Source of the DNA: Plantago ovata
Lineage: Eukaryota > Streptophyta > Magnoliopsida > Lamiales > Plantaginaceae
DNA length: 64,000 bases
Assembly (NCBI GenBank): GCA_028274465.1
Contig: CM051458.1
Span: 35,662,692 to 35,726,691, forward strand
Reading direction: 5' to 3'
Shown here: positions 23,954 to 36,000 of the stretch, in pieces
Layout: every line of letters starts with the position of its first letter
Numbering within the stretch: the first letter of the stretch is position 1
Made by a program: the position numbers and the translations under genes
The notes under the pieces: model-generated
The model's input: the letters and a program-made list of their open reading frames with translations, nothing else
Database searches by the model: none
Told to the model about the DNA's origin: nothing

Positions 23954-23965
23954 TGGTATCAGAGC
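23954..23965 (+). other. Primer-binding site of C2 (initiator tRNA-Met)
   Basis: TGGTATCAGAGC follows the LTR by two bases and is the classical plant copia primer site complementary to initiator tRNA-Met. Confidence 0.92.
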
Positions 23966-24060
23966 CAGGTTCTTTAACCTTCAGCACTGAACCTAATCCC
24001 CTTAGGTGCTTTCCGTAAATCACTTTCACTTGATCAGTTTGGTAGTCTTTTGCTGACAGG

Positions 24061-26440
24061 ATGTCGCTAGGAGACGCTCCCTTGCTGAAGCTGGAAAACT
24101 ATGAAAAATGGCGAAACAACATGATGCTACATCTTGAGGCCATTAGTGATGAAATGGTTACTTTCATAAATGATGGACCTATCAAGATCACTAAACTTGA
24201 GAGAAGTATTCCTCACAAAACCACGGATACTGCTGGAAAGGAAACTATCTTAGGAGAACCGGTTGATACCTCCGTTCCAAAACCAAGAGAGGAATGGACT
24301 TCCGACGAAGCCAAAATATTCCGTCTTGATGGCCAAGCAAGAAACATCATTATTCGATCAACTCCAGATACTATACAGTGCAAACTGTGGGGTGCCAAAA
24401 CTGCTAAGGAAGCTTGGAAAATGGTTCAAGATCTTTGTGTTGGATCTGACAAAACCAAGGAAAACAAACTCGAAGTGCTAAAGTTAAAGTTCCAAAACTT
24501 TAAACAAGGTACAAATGAGTCACTGGAAGAATTGGATTTCAGATTCACAACTCTAGTGAGTGAGATGGCTGCCTTAGAAGTTGGAAACTTCTATTCAGAT
24601 TCTGAAAAGGTGAAAATCATTATTAGAAGTCTGAGTCAAGAATGGATCCATACCCAGAACTTCTATTACAATCAAGGAATGCCAAATATCACTCCAACTG
24701 AGTTGTTCTCTCATCTTGCTACTGTCAACTACGAGACAAAGCAAAGAGAAAATGTGTTTGCTGAAAAATCGCAAAACATTGCTCTTGTCGCAAAGCCATC
24801 ATCTTCTGAAAAGAAGAATGATAAAGAACCTGCTGATAAAAACGATATTGTTGTTAGAAATATGAAGAAATTCATCAGTAAGGAACTTGAAAGGCGAAAA
24901 GCAAAAGAGAAGCTGAAAAAGCATCTTGGTAATAACTACCATAAATACAAGAATGAAGCTAGCTCGCTGAACAAGCAAGCTCAGCAAGCAAACTCCTCTG
25001 CTTTTATTTCAAAAAGTCTGGACACTTCAAAGCAAATTGTCCTTTGCTGAAAGGCAAATCTGCTGAAAAGAAGAAGAAGTTCAAAAGGGCTTTGATTGCT
25101 GAAGAAAAGAAAAAGTTTCAAGCAAAAATCGATGCTCTTTGCATTGAAACAAGCTCTGAAGACAGTGAGGTAGAGAGCTCAGACACTAAAGAAGAAGAAG
25201 CCACTCTTTATGTAGGCATTGGCAAGAAAGTTTGTGGAATAGCTATGGAAGCTTATCCAAATGTGTCAAACTACGAATTATGCCTCATGGCCAGTCAGGT
25301 AAATTTTCCTACCTCTGACTCTGATTCAGAAAGTGAAGATGACATTGACCTTGATAGAATTCAAGGAGAAATCGAAAGATTTGAGAAAACTCTGAGCAAA
25401 CAGCAAGAGAAACTACAGAATGCTGAACTTCTGACTAAGCAAACTACTGAAAAGTATGTCTTGTTGAGCGTTGAGTCAGAAAAGAAGGATGCTGAAATAT
25501 TGCATCTCAAGAAGTTAATTGCTGAAGCTACAGATAAGAATGCTCGAATGGCAATAGAATTGGAAGAGTATCAGTCCTCAATTCTAAAGTTAGTTGCTGA
25601 ATACAAGAAATGAAAAAGATGAAAGTCAATTTCAAATCTTATGTTGATGCTAGTAACACGCTGACTGAACTAAACTTTTATCTGAGAGATCCATCTCAGA
25701 AAGAAGATTTAGGTGCAACGTATGAAGGTGACGATGTAATAATCTTGAGTAAAGACAAGTCACCAATCACCTTTGTTCGTGCAACTGATAGTGGTCAACC
25801 AGAACTCTATCAGATTGGTCAATCTAAGGTTGCTGAAATAAGCAATCAAGTACCTACGACGTTAAAGCCCGATGTTGCCACTCAAAGTAACAAGACTTTA
25901 AAAGGAAAACAGGTTGCTGAAAAGCAAACTGTTCAGAAAAAGGATGTTGTAAAGCATTCCGCCAAACAAGTTGTTGAAAAGCAATTTATTAAGACTAAAG
26001 GCAAAATTACTAAAAGTAATCAGAAGACCTTTGCTGACAAACCTGAATCGAGTAAGGTTGCTGAGACAAAAGTTCAGCACTCACCGAAAAGTGGATTTGG
26101 ATTCAAAACCAAGCAAAGTCAACTCTTTCATGAGTATAAGCAAAGTCAGCAAAGATACTTCAAAGAGATGAACAAAACCAAGCCTAAGAGTTCTGACAAA
26201 ACTCAAAATGCTAGGACTAGAAGGAACCTTGCTAGAAAAGAACTTACTAAAAAGTATGTTCAACAAAAGGGTCAACCAAGTAAGACACCACATCAGAAAG
26301 TGGACTTGATTAGCAATGATCAAAAGTCTTTTGGTTCTAAGCCCTCTAGTTCCTCAGCAAGTAGAAAACAAGTCAAAGTTGAAAACTCAAGACTTGGGTT
26401 TCCACTGGACGTTTTCTTGAACATGTTAATGGACATCTAA
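24061..26440 (+). mobile_element. C2 gag region
   Basis: It starts MSLGDAPLLKLENYEKWRNNM, the typical copia gag opening (UBN2/Retrotran_gag type). The capsid core follows: AKIFRLDGQARNIIIRSTP, AKEAWKMVQDLCVGSDKTKENKL, then LEVLKLKFQNFKQGTNESLEEL. A zinc-knuckle remnant (KSGHFKANCPLLKGK) is near 25010-25050, then long lysine/serine/glutamine-rich linkers with coiled-coil character (25330-25600). The length is typical of the long SIRE gag. Frames are interrupted in a few places. Fossil. Confidence 0.85.
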
Positions 26441-29067
26441 TATTGGATAATTAACTTGTTTGCTCTTAATTGTGCCGACTTCAGCCACGGAGACAAACAA
26501 TGCAATTTGGCACTTTGACAGTGGTTGTGGAAAGCACATGATGGGCAACAAGAAAAACCTTATAAACTATAGACGGTGGTCTAAAGGTCCAACAATAAGG
26601 TTTGCTGGTGGAGGCTTGGTTCTACTAAAGGTTATGGTGACGTGAAGTTAGGATGCATTACCATTTCGGGAGTTCTTTATGTCAAAAATCTTAAGTTTAA
26701 CCTGTTCAGCATGAGTCAATTCGCTGACAAAGGTTACTTCATCAAAATCAAAAGTGATGAATGTAAACTTATTGACTTTGAGACAAAGAAGGTTATTATG
26801 ATTGCTAGAAGATCAGGAGGTCTCTATACCGTAGATTGGTCTTCAGCAATCGTTGAAAAATGCCTTGTCTCAGATCATGATTGCCTTGCTGAAAAAGCAT
26901 GGTTATGAATAAACGACAAGTCACCTAAACTTCAAGACGCTGAATAAGCTGTCTAAAAAGGCACTTGTAGTTGGATTACCTAAGGTTACTTTTAAGAAGG
27001 ATGGTGTTTGCAATGCATGTCAGCAAGGAAAGCAAACCAAAACTTCTTTCAAGAACAAGGCAGTACCGTCAACTACAAAACCTTTACAACTCTTGCACAT
27101 GGACTTGTTTGAATCTTCTTCAACAAGCTATGCTGGAAAGAAGTATGGTCTGGTGGTGGTAGATGACTATTCAAGATTCACTTGGGTAGTATTTATCAAA
27201 CACAAGTCTGAAACAAGGACTGAAATACCTAACTTGTTGAATAAGCTTGAAGTCATGAAAATGACAAGGTAAAAGTCATAAGAACAGACCATGGTACTGA
27301 GTTTGTAAACCAGTACATAACTGAGTATTGCACTTCAAAAGGCATACAACATCAGTTATCCTCAGTAAGGACACCTCAACAAAATGGTGTTGCTGAAAGG
27401 AAGAATCGTACCCTTAAGGAAGCAGCTAGAACAATGCTTGCTGACACTGAAATAAGTGAAGCTTATTGGGTTGAAGCGATTAATACCGCCTGCTATACTG
27501 AAAATAGATGCTTGATAACTAAGGAATACAACAAAACTCCCTATGAGTTATTTGTTGGAAGACCTCCTAACATCACCCATCTAAGAGTATTTGGTTGGAA
27601 AGTTTTTTTCTTAACAATGGTAGAGAATACTTAAGAACATTTCAACCAAAGGCAGACGAAGCGATATTCCTTGGCTACTCCTTGCATAGTAAAGCTTATA
27701 GAGTTTACAACAAAAAGCACAAAAGATCGAAGAATCACTGCATGTGTATTCTATGAAAAATCACAAGGAGTCCCTGCGAAGATGAAATCAGAATGTATGA
27801 AGAAATACTCATACACGAGCAAAGAACTGAATCTGATGCTAGGAAATATCAAATAAATTGAACTAAATGATGATTCTAACAATGACACTCCTCCCCAAGT
27901 CATGACAAGATAAATATAGTTCATGATAAAGAATTTCCGGCAAAAGACGCGGTTGCTCCAAATATTGCTGAAACTACGCAACTTCCTGTGTCTGCTGACG
28001 AGTTACCTCAAACCAACAATGTGAACAAGCAGTTGCTGATGAACCAATTTCAGCAGCACAACAAATACCAGTAGTATTGAACAAGTACATGCTGAAGAGT
28101 CACATGCTGAAGCAAACTTATCCAGATCCAAAGAGCAGAAAACCTGTTAATAAATGGATAGTGATCATCCCTCTACGGATATGATCGTGATATTGACAAA
28201 CTCCAAGTGACTAGATCAAAAGTATCTACTAATCAAGAACTTGCTGAAGAAGCAAACGTCATTGAAGTAGTAGAAGCTTTGTTCTCTTGGTTTGTTTAGA
28301 AATTGAACCTAAGACCATAGAAGAAGCATTTAAAGCATTCTGAATGGATCAAGGCGATTGCAAGAAGAACGATCAATTTGAAAGGAACAAAGTCTGGAAA
28401 CTTGTACCCCTTGCTGAAGGAAGAAAGCATTGGTACAAAAGTGGGTGTTCAGAAACAAGTTGAGTGAGTGGTGAGTAACAAGGAAACAAAGCACGTTTAG
28501 TTGCTCAAGGTTACTGCCAGACTGAAGGATTGGACTAAGATGAGTCTTATGCACCAGTTGCAAGATTGAATGCCAATTAGACTTTTCTTAGCCTTGCTGC
28601 TCACAATGACTTCATTGTTTATCAAATGGATGTTAAAAGTGCATTCCTAAATGGTGAACTTGCTGAAGAAGTTTACCTAGAACCACCCCCTAACTTTGAA
28701 CTTCCCTCAGAAAACCAAGATGGTATACAAACTTCAGAAAGCTGTTATGGTCTAAAGCAAGCACCAAGAGCTTGGTATGATACCTTATCTAAGTTCTTGC
28801 TGGATAATGGTTTCAAGAAAGGTGAAGTTGACAAACCTTATTTACCATGAACCATGATGGTAAATACTCTTCTAGATTTATGGGATGACATAATATTTGG
28901 ATCTAAGGACAAGCAACTTTGTGATGATTTGCAAACTCATGACAAACAAGTTGAAATGAGCATGATGGAAAATTATTATTTCTAGGACTGCAAGTCAGCA
29001 ACTCAAGATGGAATATCATAAATCAGCAAAGTATGCAAAGGAATGCTCATAAAATTCAGGATCAAAG
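26441..29067 (+). mobile_element. C2 pol: protease, integrase and reverse transcriptase part
   Basis: In order: retropepsin motif WHFDSGCGKHMMG near 26500-26540; GAG-pre-integrase (FNLFSMSQFADKGY); integrase zinc finger remnants and core (LLHMDLFE, YGLVVVDDYSRFTWVVFI near 27145-27200, DHGTEFVNQY, TPQQNGVAERKNRTLKEAAR near 27370-27435); then copia reverse transcriptase (MDVKSAFLNGELAEEVYLEPP at 28626, CYGLKQAPRAWYDTLSKFL). It stops at the run of N. Many interruptions: an old, dead copy of the gene in a moderately young element. Confidence 0.85.
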
Positions 29068-29167
29068 NNNNNNNNNNNNNNNNNNNNNNNNNNNNNNNNN
29101 NNNNNNNNNNNNNNNNNNNNNNNNNNNNNNNNNNNNNNNNNNNNNNNNNNNNNNNNNNNNNNNNNNN
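29068..29167. other. Assembly gap of exactly 100 N
   Basis: A 100-N run is the usual placeholder for a gap of unknown size. C2 reverse transcriptase lies on the left and Tat element 3' non-coding sequence on the right. The left LTR of the Tat element and the RNase H and most of the env-like region of C2 are absent, so the real gap is probably several kb or holds a misjoin. Confidence 0.9.
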
Positions 29168-30061
29168 AACGCGAAGACCCTGAGGCCCCGAAGCGAGCAA
29201 AGTCCAGGAGGTAGATGGCTAGTGCGACCACCCCGGTCACGGAATTCACAGACAGCCGTACACGCTAGGATCGGGGAGCCTCCTTGAAGACCGAGTATGC
29301 TCGGGTCATGTTGTAATTTTTCCCTTTTCATTACTTGGTTTTTATTTTCCAAACACTTCATATCGGCCCTTTGTGGCTCTCTCGCAACATATGCTTGTAA
29401 CTTAAATGTCACTGTTTTGTTTTTCCTTGCACTCTTTCCTTTCAATAAGAATGCACTGCTCTTCGATTCCACACTTGTGTTTTTTTTCTAAATCCAATTT
29501 TTGTTATGACGTATAACTTGGATAAGTAATTGAACAAGTATAAGACAGAATCGAGAACCAAGGTTCTCTTCACTGCGAGCTCCTCGATCTACTGACGCTT
29601 CTCGATCATCTGTGATTTGAGAAAAAATTCTAAGTGTTAAAAACCAAGAAAATTTCTAAGTGTTGAGTTAGAAAGACTGGAAGTCTCTCTCCTCGATCAC
29701 TTCCATCTACTCGCTTTTTCTTCTTGAGTGGTTTCCTGATCGATCCTCTTATAGAGTTTAGAGCGCGGGGAGGGTTCCCCTTAATCATTGAAATCGAATA
29801 GCTTTTCTTAAAGTAAGCTTTCTCGCTCGAGTAGTCTTATTTTTTGAGTATAGTAGCTCTATACTTGCATATTTTCTTGTTGAAAGAGACATTGTATTGA
29901 TTTGTCGGAAATGCAATTACAATGGGGGCTCTTCGGCCAGCTTGCTTACAACAACTTTTTAACAAAAGCAAGGGGTGCCTCTCACTTGGATAAGTGAGGA
30001 ATCCTCCTCGATCAATGGACCTTCCACATAAGTTTCCAAAAAGCTTTTTCTCTTGACAACT
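29168..30061 (-). mobile_element. 3' non-coding region of element T
   Basis: About 0.9 kb between the end of pol and the missing 3' LTR. No coding frame is credible. It is T-rich in places (29460-29860) and does not match the visible LTR. Confidence 0.6.
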
Positions 30062-33000
30062 TCAAGCGTAGAATCTCTGGAGGTTAGAAGTATTCCAAGG
30101 ATTTTTCAATACCCTTCCCTCCATGTCTTGAAGCCGATAACTTCCGTTGGACCTCGCTTCAATTATCTTGTAGGGGCCTTCCCAATTGGGTTGCATCTTC
30201 CCAACTTTGCCCAAGATGTCTGCTCTTCGGAGTACTAGGTCTCCAACTTGGAAGTCTCTTTCTCTTACGCCTTTGTTGTAGGTCTTCGCGATAAGTGCTT
30301 GATATCTGAGGATATTGGCCAAGGCGTTGGTCCTCGATTCGCTGATTGTCTCGAGGTCGAAGAGTCTCTCCGTATGATTGTCCTCGGGTTGGTACCCTTG
30401 GATTCTGAGGGTTTCCACCGCCACTTCTGCTGGTATGACCGCCTCGGACCCGTAAACTAGCGAGAAGGGAGTCTCTCTTGTAGCTGTCTTTGAAGTAGTG
30501 CGGTATGCCCACACCACTCCATCAAGCTCGTCGACCCAGTCCCTATTGGTAGCGAACCTCTTCTGCAAGTTGTTGACAAGGATTTTGTTGACGGCTTCTG
30601 TTTGCCCATTGGATTGAGGATGTCCTACAGAGGTATACCTCCTCTCAATCTTCATTTCCTTGCACCATTCATTGAATCTTTGGCCGCAAAATTGAGCACC
30701 ATTATCCGAGATGAGGACCCTTGGCAAGCCAAATCGACACACGATGTTCCTCCACACGAAGTTCATCACTCTCTGTTCGGTGATGGTAGATACTGCTTCA
30801 ACTTCCGCCCACTTGCTAAAGTATTCGACCGCAACGATGATGAACTTCTTTTGACCCGTGCCTCTTGGAAAGGGACCGACTATGTCGATGCCCCATATGT
30901 CGAACGGACAAGTGATGGCGATGGGCATGAGGGGTTTCGCCGGGACGTTGATCAAATTGGCGTGCAATTGACACTCCTCGCATTTTCTCACAAATTGGGC
31001 AGCGTCTTCGCGAACAGTGGGCCAGTAATATCCTTGTCGAATGACTTTTTGCGCGAGGGTTCTTCCTCCGGCGTGGTCGCCGCAACTTCCTCGATGCATC
31101 TCTCCCAGAAGTTTTTGGACTTCGTGCTCGGCGACGCATCTCAAGTAGACTCCCTCGAAAGATCTTTTGTACAAGTAGTCTCCTTGCATGATGTATCGAG
31201 GAGCTTTCCCTTTGACTCTTCTCGCTTCAGCCTTGTCACGAGGAAGGCTTCCATTTTTGAGATATGTTGTTATCTCTTGCATCCAATTCGGTTGATCCTC
31301 AATTGCCAAGACGTTTGGCTTTGATGACCACAGAGATGATGCATTGATCCTCATGAGTATCACATTCCGGGTATCAACTCCTCCGGAGGCTGAAGCGTAC
31401 TTTGATAGGGCATCTGCCCTTTGATTGAGATCTCTTGAGAACTTTTCAATCTCACAGCTTTCAAACTTTTGAATTTCTTCCGTGATGGCGCTCTTGTACT
31501 CAGCAAGTGAGTCTTTCTTGGTTTTGAATTTCCCCGAGATTTGCTTCTCGGCCAGTTGAGAATCGGTGAAGAGATGTAGCTTCTTCACTTCCAATGATTT
31601 TGCCATACGTAGAGCGATTAGGATGGCTTCATATTCTGCTTCATTGTTGGAGACCGGGAAACTAAGAGTAACGGCGTACTCTAGCTCAGCCCCTCCGGGA
31701 CTCTTAAAGTATATTCCTATCCCACCATTTTTTCCTGATGAGGATCCATCAACATGAAGAATCCAGACGTCTCCGTGGTCGACTAGCTCTTTGGGTTTTG
31801 GAGAGACGGTCTCCGCACCCTTTAGTTCGTCGGTTTTTTCGGTCAGGAACACTTCATGCCTCTTCCTTTTGGTTTGGGACATCGCTTTAAGCTCTTTTAA
31901 AGCATCCTCTAGAGCTTGCATCGGGTTGTTTTGATGGGGTTGCGCTTCGGTCATCATCAACGCACTCTTTGTTGCTGAAGAGTTTTCCTCTGAAGTTCCT
32001 TTTGAGGGATACTCCACGAGGAAGTCGGCTATGACTTGTGATTTCTTGGCTACGGGTGCTTGGTAGTCGATGTCGTACTCGCTTAGCTCAATCGCCCACC
32101 TCGCCATTCTTCCCGAATTTTCGGGCTTTCCGAGGACTTGCTTGAGAGGTTGCTTTGTCAAAACGATAACCTTGTGAGCCCCAAAGTAGGGTTTTAGCCT
32201 CCTTGCCGTATAAACGAGGGCAAAGGAAAGCCTCTCGATATCCATGTACCGCGTTTCAGCCCCGGCAAGTACTTTGCTCAAGTAGTAGATGGGCAAGTGG
32301 TCGTTCCCTTGGATTCGCACCAAAACCGAGCTGATAGCTTCCCCGGTTGCTGCTAAGTACAGATAGAGTACCTCTCCGTCCACGGGCTTTGACAATAGAG
32401 GAGGAGCGAGTAGGTATTCTTTCAGCTTCTCGAAGGCTTCCTCGCACTCCTTTGTCCACTCGAAGTGGCTGCTCTTTCTCAATACCTTGAAAAAAGGTAG
32501 ATTTTTCTCGGCCGACCTTGAGATGAATCTACTCAATGCAATTGATTTTCCAACCAATTGTTGCACCTCATTGATGGACTGAGGTTGGGGAAGATCGAGG
32601 ATGGCCTTTATCTTTTCGGGGTTTGCTTCTATTCCTCTTTCTGTCACCATGTAACCGAGGAACTTCCCCCCTTTAACTCCAAAGGTACACTTCGCCGGGT
32701 TGAGCTTCATGCCATACTTTCTCAAGATTGAGAAGCACTTTGCCAGGTAACCTACGTGTTGCTCCTCGGTCTTGCTCTTGACGAGCATGTCATCGACATA
32801 TACTTCCATTGTTTTACCTAGCTCCTCCTTGAACATCTTGTTGACCAGCCTTTGGTAGGTCGCTCCGGCGTTCTTAAGGCCAAATGGCATCACGTTGAAG
32901 CAATACACATTGCCGTTAGCGAAGAAGGCGGTTTTAGGCACATCATCTTTGGCCATTTTGACCTGGTAGAAGCCCTGGTATGCATCCATGAAACTCAGGA

Positions 33001-36000
33001 GGGCGCATCCAGCGGTGGAATCAACAAGCTGGTCGATCCTGGGGAGAGGGTATGGATCCTTCGGGCAAAACTTGTTTAGCCTTGTGAAATTGTTGCACAT
33101 TCGCCATTTCCCCGGACCTTTCTCCACTAGGACCACATTGCATACCCAGTCTGAGTATCTCACTTCTTTGATGTGGCCAGCTTTAAGAAGCCTTTGTACT
33201 TCCGCTTCTATAATGGCATTATCTTCCGCACTGAAGTCTCTTCGCTTTTCTCTGATGTGGGTGATTGATGGGTCTACGTTCAGACGGTGAACGGCGACAC
33301 GTGGGTCGATCCCCTTCAGGTCCTCGGTACTCCACGCGAATACGTCGTTGTTATCTTTTAAACATTGGATGAGTTTCATCCTGACTTCAGTGGCCATCTC
33401 TGTGCCAATTTTTGTGACCTTGTCGGCACTTCCTTCGACAATTTGGATTTCTTCTAGGGCTTCTCTTGCTTCAATTTTGTTTTCCTCGAAGAATTTCTTC
33501 TTTTTGGAAGAGGGTGGGACTGGTGGAATCACTTGATACTCCTCGAGCTCCTTAACAGCTCCTACTAGAGTATCTTCGTCTTTCTTCATGGTTGCCTTTC
33601 TTCGCCTAAGTGACGGACTTGGCTTTTTCGATTTTCTCTTCACTCGCCGAACCGTGTAGAAACGATAAGGTGCATTGTGAACAAGGGGAGTTTCCTCGGA
33701 CGATTGTCCAGGGTTGGGTTCTCCAATAGCAACCCTTGAAGTGAACTTGGCAGACAAGGTGTAGCATTCCCATGCTTCTCGTATGTCTCCTACTTCTTGT
33801 CCGATTCCCAAAGGAGTGGGGAATTTTAGCTTGTTGTGGACCGTGGACACTACGGCTCGGAATTGAGAGAGAGCGGGTCTCCCTAGGACTGCGAAATAAT
33901 CGAATGGCATATCGACCACCACGAAAGGAACTTGTTGGGTTACCCTTCTAGGAGCGCTACCCATTGACACTGTGAGGTTGATCATTCCGAGCGGCATGAC
34001 AGGTTGTCCTCCGAATCCTACCAATGCGCTCCTCACTTCTCTAAGCCCTTCCCTTGGGTTCATGTGCATCCTTTTCAAGGTTCCGGTGAAGATCAAGTTT
34101 GCCGAGCATCCAGTATCGACGAGGATTCTACCCAACTTGTAGGATTGAACATCCAAGGACACTACAAGTGGGATGCAAGGATCATAGATGTTGCCTCCTC
34201 CAGCATGTTTCAGAGGTATCTCGCTATCATCAAAAGAGATAACGTTGGTTCCCGGTCGCGCGGCTTGAGCGTACTTCACATCTCGAACCCTAAGGTTGTC
34301 CGCCGTAATCTCCCTTTGATTACGAGTGTCGCCGCCGGCGGGTCCTCCCGCAATTGTGAGCGTGCGGATGCTTCCATTTACAGGGCGGTTCTCATAATTG
34401 TTGTAATTATGGATGTCGTCGTCCTGAGGGTTTCCTTGGTAAGGGTGCTCGCTCTCTGTTTGAGGAGGTGGGGGCAGGAGTGCCAGGGGTTCCTCCTTCC
34501 GGATGTAGTTAACCAGTTGACCGTTACGTATCATCCTCTCAATTTCGTTCTTGAGCTCGACACACTCATCGGAGGTGTGCCCTTTCCCTTTGTGAAACTT
34601 GCAAAATTTTTCTGAGTTCTTGTTCCTTTGATTTTCCTTAATCGGGGGTGGCCACGAGACGTCTAGCTTCCTCGAGACTATATAGTTCAAGATGTCGGAT
34701 CTTGGCCTATTCAAGTCTGTGTAGTTGCTATATCGTCTTGGAGGCGACCTTCTGGGAGGAGACCTCCTGTCTCTGAAATCATTTCTTGAGTTGCCCTCCT
34801 TGATCAACCCAAACTTTTGCTCTTTCCTCTGCTTCCCGGGATTTTGTGGGCGAGGAGGGTACTCTTTCTCTTTTTCTTTTTCTTTCCCTTTTTCCTTGGG
34901 AAGATTGGTTCTTACTGTGACCGTTCTTCGGAATTCCTCGGCTTCGAGGAAGTCCTTGCAAACTTTGGCAAGTTGTGCTTCATTCTCTATACACGATGCT
35001 GAGAGTACATCTTGGAATCTGATGTTGGTAGTGTTACCATACAAGTATTCCTTCCTCTCATTGATCGAGTGATCCTCGACTTGGAGGGCTGCTTCATGAA
35101 AGCGGTTGATGAAGTCCCTCAAGTCTTCATTGTTTCTCTGGACAATTTCGGCCAAGTACCTCACCCGTCTCTTGGCGTTCATCACTTTCTCGAAACGTTT
35201 AGAGAACTCCTTACAGAGGTCTCTATATGATTTGATGGATCGGTGAGGGAGGCGCGACCACCATTTCATGGCTTCCCCGGAAAGGTTAGCCGGGAAGAGG
35301 AGTGCCTTAGTCCTTGAGTCATGACCGTAAGCATCCATTTTGGTGCCAAACCTTACCAGGTAGTCCTTCGGACAACTTGTTCCATCATAGCTTTCGAAGG
35401 TGGGAAAGCCTCTTTCAATTTTAGCTTGGTGGTTCCGGATCTCGTCGCACAAAGGGCTCGGATCTTGGTCTTGCTCTCTCTCTTGGACGGTTCCTCGAAG
35501 AGTTTCTATCTGAGCGTCAAGTGCGGATTTCCTCGCGTTGAGTTCCTCCAGAGTGAGCCTCCTCCCCGTGGTCGGATCGACCAGGGGGGTTACCTCAGCT
35601 ACTGTTCTCAATGCTTGATTCTCTTCTACCGCTTCTTGTTGGTTTTGAGGAGTTACCTGGTTGGGGGTAACTTGATTGGGGAGAGCGGGTGGTGTAGCGA
35701 CCACCTGAGCTCTATTTTCTTGATGTGCTACATTTTGCAATGATGCCCTTATTCTTCTATCGATCAGGTCTCTTAAATCATCCGGGGCACCTTGTGGTCC
35801 TAACCTCGATTGGATTCTTGATGGTCCAAGTCGAGATTGGATCGGCCTGGTGTTGGCTCTCGAATGTGCTTCATCTTGTGCAACAGGTGCTCTTCCTTGA
35901 GATTGACGAGGAGCGACCAATGTAGCCCGAGGTTGCTCTTGCACCGGTGCTTGTGGCTCTACTGGAGCTTGTATCTCGGTATTGACCCTAATAGCCTCAT

